In this document: piece by piece, positions 1 to 8,283 of the stretch
How the letters are laid out: the number at the start of each line of letters is the position of its first letter
Position numbering within the stretch: the stretch's first letter is position 1
Assembly: GCA_045540335.1 (NCBI GenBank)
Contig: JAZQHC010000007.1
Location: forward strand, 1-25,787
Reading direction: 5' to 3'
DNA length: 25,787 nt
Origin: RGIG7213 sp045540335
GTDB lineage: Bacteria > Bacillota > Clostridia > Oscillospirales > CAG-272
Program-made: the position numbers and the translations under genes
Notes under the pieces: generated by a model
The model's input: the letters and a program-made list of their open reading frames with translations, nothing else
Told to the model about the DNA's origin: nothing
The model's database searches: none

Positions 1-1173
1 CATGTTAACATTGGTACAATAGGCCACGTTGACCATGGCAAAACAACACTTACCGCTGCTATCACAAAGACACTTTCTTTGGGTAACGGCAACATCGAGT
101 TCATGGCTTATGACCAGATCGATAATGCTCCCGAAGAAAGAGCAAGAGGTATCACAATCAACACAAGACACGTTGAGTATGAAACCGAAACTCGTCACTA
201 CGCACACGTTGACTGCCCCGGACACGCTGACTATGTTAAAAACATGATCACAGGTGCAGCTCAGATGGACGGTGCTATCCTCGTTGTTGCAGGTACAGAC
301 GGTCCTATGCAGCAAACACGTGAACACATCCTTCTCGCTCGTCAGGTTGGCGTTCCTGCAATCGTTGTATTCATGAACAAGTGCGACCTCGTTGACGACC
401 CTGAACTTCTCGACCTCGTTGAAATGGAAATTCGTGAACTTCTTAACGAATATGATTTCCCGGGCGACGATACACCTATCATCAGAGGTTCTGCAAGAGA
501 TGCTCTTGAATCTACATCTACAGATGCATCCAGCGCTGAATATGCTCCTATTTTCGAACTTATGAAGGAAGTTGACTCCTTCATTCCTACACCTGACAGA
601 ATGTCCGACATGCCCTTCCTTATGCCTGTCGAAGACGTATTCTCCATCACAGGTCGTGGTACAGTTGCTACAGGTAGAGTTGAAAGAGGTATCGTAAACA
701 TGTCCGATACTGTTGAAATCGTTGGTCTTTCTGATGAAAAGAGAACAACGGTTGTTACAGGCGTTGAAATGTTCAGAAAGCTTCTTGATTCTGCACAAGC
801 TGGTGATAACATCGGTCTTCTTCTTCGTGGTATCCAGAAGAATGAAATCGAAAGAGGTCAGGTTATCTGCAAACCCGGTTCTATCCAACCTCACACAAAA
901 TTCGTAGGACAGGTTTACGTTCTTACCGAAAAAGAAGGCGGCCGTCAAAAGCCCTTCTTCCCCGGTTACAGACCCCAGTTCTACTTCAGAACAACTGACG
1001 TTACAGGCGTTATCGGTCTTCCCGCTGACGTTGAAATGTGCCGCCCCGGCGATAACGTTGATATGACAGTTGAACTTATCACACCTATCGCTATTGAAAA
1101 GGGTCTTCGTTTTGCTATCCGTGAAGGTGGTAGAACAGTTGGTTCGGGCGTTGTTTCCGAAATCATCGCGTAA
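1..1173 (+). CDS. tuf: Elongation factor Tu, 5' end cut by window
   Basis: EF-Tu is the GTPase that delivers aminoacyl-tRNA to the ribosomal A site in the cytoplasm. The frame is open from base 1 and begins inside the protein (HVNIGTIGHVDHGKTT), so about 11 N-terminal residues lie outside the window. The G1 motif GHVDHGKT, the switch region RGITI, G3 DCPGH with the catalytic His, and G4 NKCD are all present, followed by the two beta-barrel domains and a normal C-terminus (SGVVSEIIA). Codon use is strongly biased, as expected for a highly expressed gene. An internal ATG at 79 is not the start. The stop is only 26 bases before the FMN riboswitch, and no GC-rich terminator is visible between them. 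Confidence 0.98.
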   Translation, partial: HVNIGTIGHVDHGKTTLTAAITKTLSLGNGNIEFMAYDQIDNAPEERARGITINTRHVEYETETRHYAHVDCPGHADYVKNMITGAAQMDGAILVVAGTDGPMQQTREHILLARQVGVPAIVVFMNKCDLVDDPELLDLVEMEIRELLNEYDFPGDDTPIIRGSARDALESTSTDASSAEYAPIFELMKEVDSFIPTPDRMSDMPFLMPVEDVFSITGRGTVATGRVERGIVNMSDTVEIVGLSDEKRTTVVTGVEMFRKLLDSAQAGDNIGLLLRGIQKNEIERGQVICKPGSIQPHTKFVGQVYVLTEKEGGRQKPFFPGYRPQFYFRTTDVTGVIGLPADVEMCRPGDNVDMTVELITPIAIEKGLRFAIREGGRTVGSGVVSEIIA

Positions 1174-1199
1174 TTAAATTTATTTAATTAAATAGTACA

Positions 1200-1338
1200 A
1201 TTATTTTCGGGGGATGTAAGGCATTGTGCCGACATCAGGTGAAATTCCAAACCGGCGGTAAAGCCCGCCAACACACTTCGTGTGCCGAACAGGTGAAATT
1301 CCTGTGCCGACGGTAAAGTCCGGATGGTAGAAGATAAT
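1200..1338 (+). promoter_or_regulatory. FMN riboswitch (RFN element)
   Basis: The conserved RFN blocks appear in order: TTCGGGGGATG, GGTGAAATTCC, ACCGGCGGTAA with AGCCCGC, then GAACAGGTGAAATTCCTGT, CCGACGGTAAAGTCCGGATGG and GAAGATAAT. Closing stem P1 pairs 1200-1208 with 1330-1338. The element binds FMN and here precedes a transcription terminator and ribU, so it should switch off riboflavin uptake when FMN is plentiful. A segment at 1355-1363 (AATTATGCC) can pair with the left arm and loop of the terminator (GGCATATAATT), giving a plausible antiterminator; that pairing is inferred. Confidence 0.96.
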
Positions 1339-1393
1339 GTACCTGTCTGTGTATAATTATGCCTTTTGGGCATTGTACAGTGACGTAAGCGTA

Positions 1394-1427
1394 CCCCTCG
1401 GCATATAATTGCCGAGGGGCGTTTTAT
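1394..1427 (+). terminator. Riboswitch expression-platform terminator
   Basis: A perfect 10-bp stem (1394-1403 with 1410-1419, CCCCTCGGCA) closes a 6-base loop and is followed by CGTTTTATTT. It lies between the FMN aptamer and ribU, the expected place for FMN-dependent premature termination. Confidence 0.9.
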
Positions 1428-1464
1428 TTACACGGGCAGCCTTCCCCCACATGAAAGGGTAAAT

Positions 1465-2061
1465 ATGAAAAATAAAAATTCTGTTTTGAAGCTTACAACT
1501 ACGGCAATGCTTGGCGCGCTTGCCTCGATACTTATGATGCTTGAATTTTCTACGCCGTTTATTCCTTCGTTTATCAAATTCGATTTTTCTGAATTGCCGG
1601 GCGTTTTTGCCGCTATTGCCGTTTCCCCATGGTCGGGCGTTACGGTTTGCCTTATTAAAAACGCTGTTCACTTGCCTTTTACCACTACGGGATGCATAGG
1701 TGAGGTTGCAAACTTTTTGTTGGGCGCAACGTTTGTGCTTGTAACCGGATACGTTTATAAATTTCTTAAAGATAAAAAATTTGCTTTGGTAATATCCGGT
1801 ACGTTGGGCTCGCTGGCTATGGCAATTATAAGCTTGCCGATTAACTATTACGTTACTTATCCCGTATATATGAAAATGATGCCCATAGAAGCTATTTTGG
1901 GCTTGTATATGGAATTGAATAAAAATGCAGATTCCCTGTGGGATGCGCTTTTAATGTTTAATTTTCCATTTAACTTTGTGAAATGCATGGTGTGCGTTCT
2001 GATAGCCACTTTGTTATATAAATCCGTAAAGCCGCTGTTTGCTAAATTCCAAACTAAATAA
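1465..2061 (+). CDS. ribU: ECF transporter riboflavin-binding S component
   Basis: This 198-residue membrane protein is the substrate-binding subunit of an energy-coupling factor importer for riboflavin. It has five to six hydrophobic segments and the RibU hallmarks: an N-terminal TTTAMLGALASILM segment, the region FIKFDFSELPGVFAA near residues 38-52, and LIKNAVHLPFTTTG near 63-77. It starts at ATG 1465 with the ribosome site AAAGGG 8 bases upstream. The FMN riboswitch and terminator immediately upstream independently support riboflavin as substrate. The shared ECF module (EcfA, EcfA', EcfT) is not in the window and is presumably encoded elsewhere, as is normal for group II ECF systems. No terminator is seen after it. 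Confidence 0.94.
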   Translation: MKNKNSVLKLTTTAMLGALASILMMLEFSTPFIPSFIKFDFSELPGVFAAIAVSPWSGVTVCLIKNAVHLPFTTTGCIGEVANFLLGATFVLVTGYVYKFLKDKKFALVISGTLGSLAMAIISLPINYYVTYPVYMKMMPIEAILGLYMELNKNADSLWDALLMFNFPFNFVKCMVCVLIATLLYKSVKPLFAKFQTK

Positions 2062-2076
2062 TTTACAAATAGTATA

Positions 2077-2105
2077 TTGTAATAGGCAACATTATTCTTT
2101 ATAAT
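2077..2105 (+). promoter_or_regulatory. Putative sigma-A promoter for COG2426-metK
   Basis: TTGTAA (2077-2082) and TATAAT (2100-2105) are separated by 17 bases in the gap between ribU and the COG2426 gene. The -10 box is consensus; the -35 box matches 4 of 6. It probably serves the small exporter gene and metK, which has no room for its own promoter. Confidence 0.6.
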
Positions 2106-2137
2106 AAAATGAAATATGTTGTATTAAGGGGTTATTT

Positions 2138-2632
2138 GTGAGTACTTGGCTTAAATATTTAACAGTATTCGCCCTTTCAATGGTTCCTATTTCGGAATTA
2201 AGGGGCGCTATCCCTTTGGGGATGCTTGCGTATGAATTTGATTGGTACGTATGTTACATTATGTGCTGTATAGGTAATTTTTTGCCTGTACCGTTTATAT
2301 TGTTGCTTATCAAAAAGGTAATTGCCTGGTTTCATACAACCAAACGTTTTAAAAAGCTTGCGTTGTGGCTTGAAGAAAAGGTTGAAAAGAATAAAGATAA
2401 GGTTAACAGCTACGGTATGTTCGGCTTGATACTGTTCGTCGGCACTCCTTTGCCGATGACGGGCGCGTGGACAGGCGCTTTGGTTGCCGCAGTAACGGGT
2501 ATGGATACGAAAAGGGCTATCATATCGTGCATTTGCGGTATTTTGATAGCCGGTGTAATTATTACTTTGATATGTTCAGGCGCGCTGTCTTTCTTAGGCT
2601 GGATGCTTGGAGATAAACTTAATGTTGCTTAA
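2138..2632 (+). CDS. Small multidrug export family membrane protein (COG2426)
   Basis: A 164-residue integral membrane protein starting at GTG 2138, chosen because AAGGGG lies 6 bases upstream. It matches the Sm_multidrug_ex family (COG2426): an N-terminal helix ending in the motif SELRGAIPLG (about residues 19-28), a charged cytoplasmic segment rich in Lys and Glu (about 62-88), and a re-entrant motif GTPLPMTGAWTGA (about 102-114) followed by two hydrophobic helices. The biochemical role of this family is poorly established despite its name, and a substrate cannot be assigned. The gene lies 30 bases before metK on the same strand and is probably co-transcribed with it. Confidence 0.85.
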   Translation: MSTWLKYLTVFALSMVPISELRGAIPLGMLAYEFDWYVCYIMCCIGNFLPVPFILLLIKKVIAWFHTTKRFKKLALWLEEKVEKNKDKVNSYGMFGLILFVGTPLPMTGAWTGALVAAVTGMDTKRAIISCICGILIAGVIITLICSGALSFLGWMLGDKLNVA

Positions 2633-2662
2633 TTGAAATAAAATAAAGGCTTGGTCTTGAAA

Positions 2663-3838
2663 ATGAGAGAATTTTTTACATCTGAATCAGTAACGGAAGG
2701 GCATCCCGATAAAATATGCGACGGCGTATCAGACGCCGTACTTGATGCCATTTTGGCAAAAGACCCTAATTCCCGCGTGGCGTGCGAATGTACCGCAACG
2801 ACGGGTTTGTTGATGGTTATGGGCGAAATAACGACGAATGCAATTATCGACGTTCAAACCATTGCAAGGGAAAAGATAAGAGAAATCGGTTACACAAGGG
2901 CAAAATACGGCTTCGACTGTGACACTTGCGCTATAATAAACTGCATACACGAGCAATCTGCAGATATAGCCCTCGGTGTTGATAAGGCTTACGAGGCAAA
3001 ACAAGGCGAAATGACAGACGGTATGGACATCGGCGCAGGCGACCAAGGTATGGTGTTTGGCTTTGCGTGTAACGAAACGGAAGAATTGATGCCGTTGCCG
3101 ATATCTTTGGCGCACAAGCTTGCAAAAAAGCTTACGCAAGTGCGTAAAGATGGTACGCTTCCTTACCTCAGGCCCGACGGCAAAACGCAGGTTACGGTTG
3201 AATATGACGACGGTAAGCCCGTAAGAATAGATGCGATCGTTGTTTCTTCCCAGCACGATGAAAATACATCGGTTGAACAGATAAAGCAAGACGTTATAAA
3301 ATATATAATTATTCCTACGATCCCCGAAGGTCTGATAGATGAAGATACGAAAATATACGTTAACCCCACGGGCAGATTTGTTATCGGCGGTCCGCAGGGC
3401 GACAGCGGCCTTACGGGCAGAAAAATAATCGTAGATACATACGGCGGATATTCGCGCCACGGCGGCGGTGCTTTTTCAGGTAAAGACCCAACAAAGGTAG
3501 ATAGAAGTGCTGCTTATGCCGCAAGATACGTTGCAAAAAATATAGTTGCAGCAGGTCTTTGCGACAAATGCGAGGTTCAAATAGCGTATGCAATAGGCGT
3601 TGCAAAGCCCTTGTCGGTTTTAATAGAAACCTTCGATACTGCCAAGGTTGATGAAGAAAAGATATATAACGCAGTTATGAAGTCGTTTGATTTCCGCCCT
3701 GCGGCTATCATTAAAAAATTCGATTTAAGAAGACCGATATATTCCGCTTTATCTGCATACGGCCATATGGGCCGGGAAGACGTTGGTGCGCCTTGGGAAG
3801 AAAGAGATTTGGCGCAGGTACTTAAAAATTTAATTTAA
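2663..3838 (+). CDS. metK: S-adenosylmethionine synthetase
   Basis: This enzyme makes S-adenosylmethionine from methionine and ATP in the cytoplasm. The 391-residue protein has the family signatures: FTSESVTEGHPDK at the N-terminus, GAGDQGMVFGFA in the middle, GGPQGDSGLTGRKIIVDTYGG, and the phosphate-binding GGGAFSGKDPTKVDRSAAY. ATG 2663 fits family starts (MREFFTSESV), but the only ribosome site, AAAGG at 2645-2649, is better spaced for TTG 2657, so initiation may be two codons earlier. Length is normal. No S-box (SAM riboswitch) precedes it, unlike many Bacillota metK genes. The catalytic lysines and aspartates of the GHPDK and GKDPTKVD motifs are intact. Confidence 0.97.
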   Translation: MREFFTSESVTEGHPDKICDGVSDAVLDAILAKDPNSRVACECTATTGLLMVMGEITTNAIIDVQTIAREKIREIGYTRAKYGFDCDTCAIINCIHEQSADIALGVDKAYEAKQGEMTDGMDIGAGDQGMVFGFACNETEELMPLPISLAHKLAKKLTQVRKDGTLPYLRPDGKTQVTVEYDDGKPVRIDAIVVSSQHDENTSVEQIKQDVIKYIIIPTIPEGLIDEDTKIYVNPTGRFVIGGPQGDSGLTGRKIIVDTYGGYSRHGGGAFSGKDPTKVDRSAAYAARYVAKNIVAAGLCDKCEVQIAYAIGVAKPLSVLIETFDTAKVDEEKIYNAVMKSFDFRPAAIIKKFDLRRPIYSALSAYGHMGREDVGAPWEERDLAQVLKNLI

Positions 3839-3852
3839 CCATTTGCAAAACA

Positions 3853-3900
3853 AGAACATATATTTATATCAAAATTTTATTTTGGAGAAATATATGTTCT
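3853..3900. repeat. Perfect 13-bp inverted repeat with inner stem
   Basis: AGAACATATATTT (3853-3865) is exactly complementary to AAATATATGTTCT (3888-3900). Inside it CAAAAT (3870-3875) pairs with ATTTTG (3879-3884), so the transcript can form a nearly continuous AT-rich hairpin. It lies 14 bases after metK and has no clean T-tract, so it is a poor intrinsic terminator; an RNA-stabilising or operator role is possible. Confidence 0.7.
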
Positions 3901-4002
3901 GTTCTGTTATATGCCGCATATTTATATCCGTGTTCTGCACATACGGTATATTTTGCGCTTGCATTGAATTTATGAATCTTATCGGAAGGAGGCGCTTTGT
4001 TG

Positions 4003-6213
4003 ATGGAAGAAAATATGGAAGCCGTAGAAGGTACGGTAGAACAGGTTATATACCAAAACACGGAAAACGGATACAGTGTGGCGGAAATATCCGTAGGCGA
4101 AGCGGAATTTCTTACGATAGTGGGGATATTGCCGTATATCGCAGAAGGCGAAACCATAAGGGCGTACGGTAATTTTACCGTTCACCCGCAGTTTGGGCGG
4201 CAATTTAAGGTAGAGTTTTACGAAAAACAGCTTCCCTCAACTGAGGGAACGATTTTGAAGTATCTTTCTTCCCGCTCGATCAAAGGGATCGGTGCGGCAA
4301 TGGCAAGAAAGATAGTAGATAGATTCGGCACGGAAACGTTTGATATAATCGAAAATCACCCCGAATGGCTTACTGATATAAAAGGTATATCCGAAGCCAA
4401 GGCGGAACAGATAAGCGAGGATTTTAAACGTCAATTCGGTATAAGAACCGTTATGGCGTTTTGCAGTGAATATTTTTCACCTTCAACCTCGGTAAGAATA
4501 TACAAGCGGTGGGGCAGCTCTGCGGTAGATGTGATAAAACAGAATCCGTATGTGCTGTGCGATGAAATATTCGGTATTACCTTTTCTGATTGCGACCGTA
4601 TTGCAAAAGACCAAGGCATGAAAAAGGATTCTTCCCAAAGGGTAGAAGCGGCAATTAAATACATTTTGCTTCATAATGCAAACCAAAACGGGCATACATA
4701 CGTTCCGCAGGAAAAATTGCTGGTTGCGGCAGAACAGCTTCTTCACGCCGAAAAGGAGGAGCTTTCGGATATACTTGACGAGCTGGCGCAAAACGGTGCA
4801 GTTTACAAAAAACGCGTAGGCGGAAGAAAATGTATTTATCTTAAAAAATTTTATGAAGCAGAAGAATATATTTGCGAAAAATTAAAGCTGCTTGAAGAAA
4901 AAAATATGTCCTTCGGGATAAACGATATTAACCGTACTGTTGATTCCATACAAATTACCGAAGGTATAAAATACGCCCCCATGCAAAGAGAGGCGATATG
5001 CCTTGCGGTTACAAGCTCTGTAATGGTGTTGACGGGCGGTCCGGGTACGGGTAAAACAACTGTAATTAAGGCAGTTATAAGAATATTTGAAAGTATGGGG
5101 TATAAGGTTGCACTGGCAGCACCTACGGGCAGGGCAGCCAAAAGAATGAGCGAGGCAACAAGCCGCGAAGCAAAAACGATACACCGCCTGCTTGAAATGG
5201 AATACAACGACGGTGTAGAGCCTAAATTTATCAGATGCGATAAAAATTTGCTTGATGAGAACGTTATAATTATAGATGAAGCTTCTATGATAGACGTGTT
5301 GCTTGCACAAGCGTTGTTAAAGGCGGTCAAGCCGGGCGCAAAGCTGATATTGATAGGCGATTTTGACCAGCTGCCGTCTGTCGGCGCGGGTAACGTGCTG
5401 AAGGATATCATATCAAGCGAAAGGTTTAATACCATTCAGTTAACGGAAATATTCCGCCAAGCGGAAATGAGCTTGATAATTACCAACGCCCACGCAATAA
5501 ACAAAGGTAAATATCCGGATCTTACTACTAAAACGAACGATTTTTTCTTTATCCCCCGCCCTGATGACGAGGCTACCGCATATACCGTTGCGCAGCTTTG
5601 CAAAAGCAGATTGCCGAAGGCATACGGTGCAGATATCGTAAGGCAGATACAGGTTATTACCCCATCGCGAAAGGGCAATTCGGGAACGGAGCTGTTGAAC
5701 GAGCGCCTTCAAGCGGCGCTTAATCCGCCGTCACGCGATAAAAGAGAAAAAAAGATACGCCACACCGTTTACCGTGAAGGTGATAAGGTGATGCAGATAA
5801 AAAATAATTATAATATCGAGTGGTATAAGGACGATAAAGAGGGAATAGGCATTTTTAACGGCGATATCGGAACTATTATAGATATAAATCCCTCAGCAGA
5901 AACGGTTACCATAAATTTCGATGAACGGATAGCCACGTACGATTTTACAATGATGGACGAGGTAGAGCATGGCTACGCCATAACCGTACATAAAAGCCAA
6001 GGCAGCGAATATCCCGTTGTTATCATACCGATATACGGTTATTCAGGTAAGCTTTTAACGAGAAACCTTTTATATACTGCGGTTACAAGGGCGCAGAAAA
6101 TGGTAGTTCTCGTAGGAGATGAAGAGGTGGTAAAGCGCATGGTGGATAATAACAGGCAAATGCTGCGCTACACTTCCCTTGGGGAGATGCTTTCTGTTTA
6201 TGATCAAGATTAA
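4003..6213 (+). CDS. recD2: RecD2-family ATP-dependent DNA helicase
   Basis: A superfamily 1 5'-3' DNA helicase of the RecD2/YrrC type, which acts in DNA repair without RecBC. The 736-residue length is normal. The N-terminal region (about 1-320) contains the helix-hairpin-helix-type segments IKGIGAAMARKIV and IKGISEAKAEQI. Helicase motifs follow in order: GGPGTGKTT (345-353), IIIDEASMID, LIGDFDQLPSVGAG, LTEIFRQ, and C-terminal AITVHKSQGSEYPVVI with LLYTAVTRAQK. The ribosome site AAGGAGG (3986-3992) is 10 bases before ATG 4003; TTG 4000 with 7-base spacing is an equally good start, TTG 3997 less so. The 3' end overlaps comF, indicating one operon. Confidence 0.96.
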   Translation: MEENMEAVEGTVEQVIYQNTENGYSVAEISVGEAEFLTIVGILPYIAEGETIRAYGNFTVHPQFGRQFKVEFYEKQLPSTEGTILKYLSSRSIKGIGAAMARKIVDRFGTETFDIIENHPEWLTDIKGISEAKAEQISEDFKRQFGIRTVMAFCSEYFSPSTSVRIYKRWGSSAVDVIKQNPYVLCDEIFGITFSDCDRIAKDQGMKKDSSQRVEAAIKYILLHNANQNGHTYVPQEKLLVAAEQLLHAEKEELSDILDELAQNGAVYKKRVGGRKCIYLKKFYEAEEYICEKLKLLEEKNMSFGINDINRTVDSIQITEGIKYAPMQREAICLAVTSSVMVLTGGPGTGKTTVIKAVIRIFESMGYKVALAAPTGRAAKRMSEATSREAKTIHRLLEMEYNDGVEPKFIRCDKNLLDENVIIIDEASMIDVLLAQALLKAVKPGAKLILIGDFDQLPSVGAGNVLKDIISSERFNTIQLTEIFRQAEMSLIITNAHAINKGKYPDLTTKTNDFFFIPRPDDEATAYTVAQLCKSRLPKAYGADIVRQIQVITPSRKGNSGTELLNERLQAALNPPSRDKREKKIRHTVYREGDKVMQIKNNYNIEWYKDDKEGIGIFNGDIGTIIDINPSAETVTINFDERIATYDFTMMDEVEHGYAITVHKSQGSEYPVVIIPIYGYSGKLLTRNLLYTAVTRAQKMVVLVGDEEVVKRMVDNNRQMLRYTSLGEMLSVYDQD

Positions 6214-6964
6214 AGAGAGGGTAACGTCAATAGGGCAATTTTGGCGCGACCTTATGTTTCCGCCTAAATGCTGCCATTGCGGACGTTTGCTTGAACCGGA
6301 TGATAAAAGCGCCGCTTTGTGCGAGGATTGCCTTAAAAAATGGGATATAGAAAAAGATTTTTTATGTGAAATATGCGGCGAAACGGCACAATTTTGCAGA
6401 TGCTGCCGCGTAATGAGTAAAAGCGGATTGGTTCGCTCGTATTCTTCGTGCATAATGTACGATACGGAAATATCCAAAAGCGTTGTTACCGCGCTTAAAT
6501 ATAAAGGCTATCCAAGGGTAATGCAATTTTGTGCAAACGAAATATTGAATAATATTTATTCGTCGTACGATATTGATTTTTCAAACAGCGTTATTTTGTA
6601 TCCGCAAAGGGCTAAAAAATCTGTTAAAAAATACGGCTTCGACCACGCTGAAATACTTGCAGATCTCGTGGGGAAAGCCACAAATATCCCCGTTTACAAA
6701 GGGGTGCGCCACAAGGGCGGTACAAATCAAAAAACGCTTGATCTGGCAAGCAGGGGTAAAAACGCCTTTGCAAATTTGTATATTGATGAAAAAGGCAAGG
6801 ATATCGGTGCTTTAAAGGGCAAAACCGCCATAGTTATAGATGATGTGATCACCACGGGTGCAACGGGCATTTGCATTGCCGCACTTGCACATAATAAGGG
6901 TGCAGAAAAGGTTAAAATATTTTCGCTTGCCCGAACACCGAGAAAAAAACAAAGAATTTTGTAA
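6200..6964 (+). CDS. ComF-family phosphoribosyltransferase
   Basis: A 254-residue cytoplasmic protein of the ComF family, linked in other bacteria to natural DNA uptake and repair. The N-terminal half has two zinc-finger-like cysteine clusters: CCHCG with CEDC, and CEICG with CRCC. The C-terminal half carries the PRPP-binding phosphoribosyltransferase motif TAIVIDDVITTGATG (about 213-227) and the upstream segment KYGFDHAEILA, corresponding to the family's RGFNQAELLA. ATG 6200 overlaps the recD2 stop by 14 bases, and GGGGAG at 6181-6186 is the nearest ribosome site, so translational coupling with recD2 is likely. TTG 6179 is possible but would add seven poorly conserved residues. The reaction catalysed by ComF is not well established. 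Confidence 0.92.
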   Translation: MIKIKERVTSIGQFWRDLMFPPKCCHCGRLLEPDDKSAALCEDCLKKWDIEKDFLCEICGETAQFCRCCRVMSKSGLVRSYSSCIMYDTEISKSVVTALKYKGYPRVMQFCANEILNNIYSSYDIDFSNSVILYPQRAKKSVKKYGFDHAEILADLVGKATNIPVYKGVRHKGGTNQKTLDLASRGKNAFANLYIDEKGKDIGALKGKTAIVIDDVITTGATGICIAALAHNKGAEKVKIFSLARTPRKKQRIL

Positions 6965-6979
6965 AATTTATTCAAACCA

Positions 6980-7008
6980 TTGAATTATACGGTATGATAT
7001 TGTATAAT
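6980..7008 (+). promoter_or_regulatory. Sigma-A promoter of the mreB-like gene
   Basis: TTGAAT (6980-6985), a 17-base spacer and consensus TATAAT (7003-7008) stand 28 bases before ATG 7037. The -35 box matches the consensus at four of six positions. The gene therefore has its own promoter rather than depending on recD2-comF. Confidence 0.78.
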
Positions 7009-7036
7009 TGCTTATCAAGATAAATTAGGAACAGAT

Positions 7037-8038
7037 ATGAATAAAAAAATTGCTATTGATATAGGTACTTCCTCGGTGCTTATATACGTTAAAGGGCAGG
7101 GCATCGTTCTGCAAGAGCCTTCGATAATCACGGTTGATAATGTTACAAACCGCGTGATAAAGGCAGGGCGCGATTCGAAAGAAATGATAGGAAGAACGCC
7201 GGATAACGTTTCAAGCGTGTATCCGATATGCGACGGGGTAATAAACCGTTATACGCACGCTATCGTTATGCTTAAACGCTTTTTAAAAAGAAGCTGCGGA
7301 AATCTTGTAATCCGCCCCGATATTACTATATGCGTTCCGTGTAAAATATCAGATGTTGAAGAAATGGCGTTTAAAGATGCCGCATCTGAATTGGGCGCAA
7401 AAAACGTATATTTTATCGACTCGCCGCTTGCTTGCGCCATCGGCGCAGGGATCGACGTTATGTCGCCCGAGGGAAATATGATAATAGATATCGGCGGCGG
7501 TACTACGAACGTAGCCGTATTATCCCTTGGCGGAACGGTAGAGGACGAGTGTGTAAAATGCGGCGGTGAAGATTTTAACGATGCAATTATTAAATACGTT
7601 AAAAACCGCCACGGCGTTATAATAAGCGACAGTGCCGCAGAAGAGGCCAAAATGAAGATAGGCACGGTTTGGCCAAGCGGGCAGATGTACAGGGTTAACG
7701 TAAAGGGCAGAAATATACTTACTTCAACCCCTGCAATGGTAACCTTAACTACTGCCGATATGGCAGAAGCGTTTGAAGAACCTATGACTAAAATAGCAGA
7801 AGCAGTTTGCGCGGTAATAGAAAGAACCCCGCCGGAGCTTGTTGCCGATATAGCCAAAAAGGGAATATATCTTGCAGGCGGTACAAGCCAGCTTCACGGT
7901 ATGAACAGGCTGATATCTTCCGTTACGGGAATGACGGTAAAGCTTGTGGAAAAGCCCGTTTCATGCGCGGTTTTGGGTGCGGGCAAGGCAGACGAGCTTG
8001 ATCTTACCCCCCACACGCCTAAACGCAGATTTCAATAA
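7037..8038 (+). CDS. MreB/Mbl-like bacterial actin homologue
   Basis: A 333-residue actin-fold ATPase of the MreB family, which organises cell-wall synthesis under the membrane. Motifs seen: phosphate-1 DIGTSSVLIYVKGQGIVLQEPS (split here as DIGTSSVLIY at 7-17 and GIVLQEPS at 22-29), phosphate-2 DIGGGTTNVAV (151-161), and the C-terminal adenosine motif YLAGGTSQLHGM. AGGA lies 8 bases before ATG 7037. It is solitary: no mreC, mreD or minC follows, and a terminator ends the unit, which fits an mreB paralog rather than the main rod-shape operon copy. The segment usually reading EEP-hydrophobic-A here reads IDSPLACAIGAG (127-138), so the Glu normally preceding the Pro is a Ser. Confidence 0.93.
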   Translation: MNKKIAIDIGTSSVLIYVKGQGIVLQEPSIITVDNVTNRVIKAGRDSKEMIGRTPDNVSSVYPICDGVINRYTHAIVMLKRFLKRSCGNLVIRPDITICVPCKISDVEEMAFKDAASELGAKNVYFIDSPLACAIGAGIDVMSPEGNMIIDIGGGTTNVAVLSLGGTVEDECVKCGGEDFNDAIIKYVKNRHGVIISDSAAEEAKMKIGTVWPSGQMYRVNVKGRNILTSTPAMVTLTTADMAEAFEEPMTKIAEAVCAVIERTPPELVADIAKKGIYLAGGTSQLHGMNRLISSVTGMTVKLVEKPVSCAVLGAGKADELDLTPHTPKRRFQ

Positions 8039-8044
8039 TATATT

Positions 8045-8078
8045 AAATCGGAATTGTACTGTCAGTTCCGATTTTTTT
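8045..8078 (+). terminator. Intrinsic terminator after mreB-like gene
   Basis: A 9-bp perfect stem, AAATCGGAA (8045-8053) with TTCCGATTT (8066-8074), runs into a T-tract through 8078. It starts 6 bases after the mreB-like stop codon. Confidence 0.88.
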
Positions 8079-8283
8079 ATTTAGTGCAGCAGTATATTTA
8101 ATAATTTGTATAAAAATATTTCCAATATAAACCGTTGTGGAATATTTGACTAAAAGTGTTTAAAATATATCAATACAAGTTGCGGAAAAATAAGGTGGTA
8201 TTGTTTATTTTTTTTTGGTATTATAAATGAAAAGCCGTATTTTTTTATCTAATCATGAATTAGAATTTATCAGGGGGTATATT

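Noticed and set aside
342..812. 156-codon minus-strand frame inside tuf
   Set aside because: It is the antisense shadow of EF-Tu; the plus frame is fully conserved and codon-biased.
2633..2662. S-box (SAM) riboswitch for metK
   Set aside because: Only 30 bases separate metK from the preceding gene and none of the S-box conserved blocks are present.
3843..4172. 109-codon frame between metK and recD2
   Set aside because: Overlaps the start of recD2 in another frame, has no ribosome site, and its tail is Arg/Gly-rich shadow sequence.
4851..5435. 194-codon minus-strand frame inside recD2
   Set aside because: Opposite the helicase motifs; low-complexity Ser/Ile-rich translation typical of an antisense shadow.
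7249..7857. 202-codon minus-strand frame inside the mreB-like gene
   Set aside because: Shadow frame; no ribosome site and no recognisable protein, while the plus strand is a clear actin homologue.
8146..8173. Promoter for the PAP2 gene (TTGACT with TATCAA)
   Set aside because: The -10 box is poor and the spacer is 16; kept only as a weak candidate and not listed.
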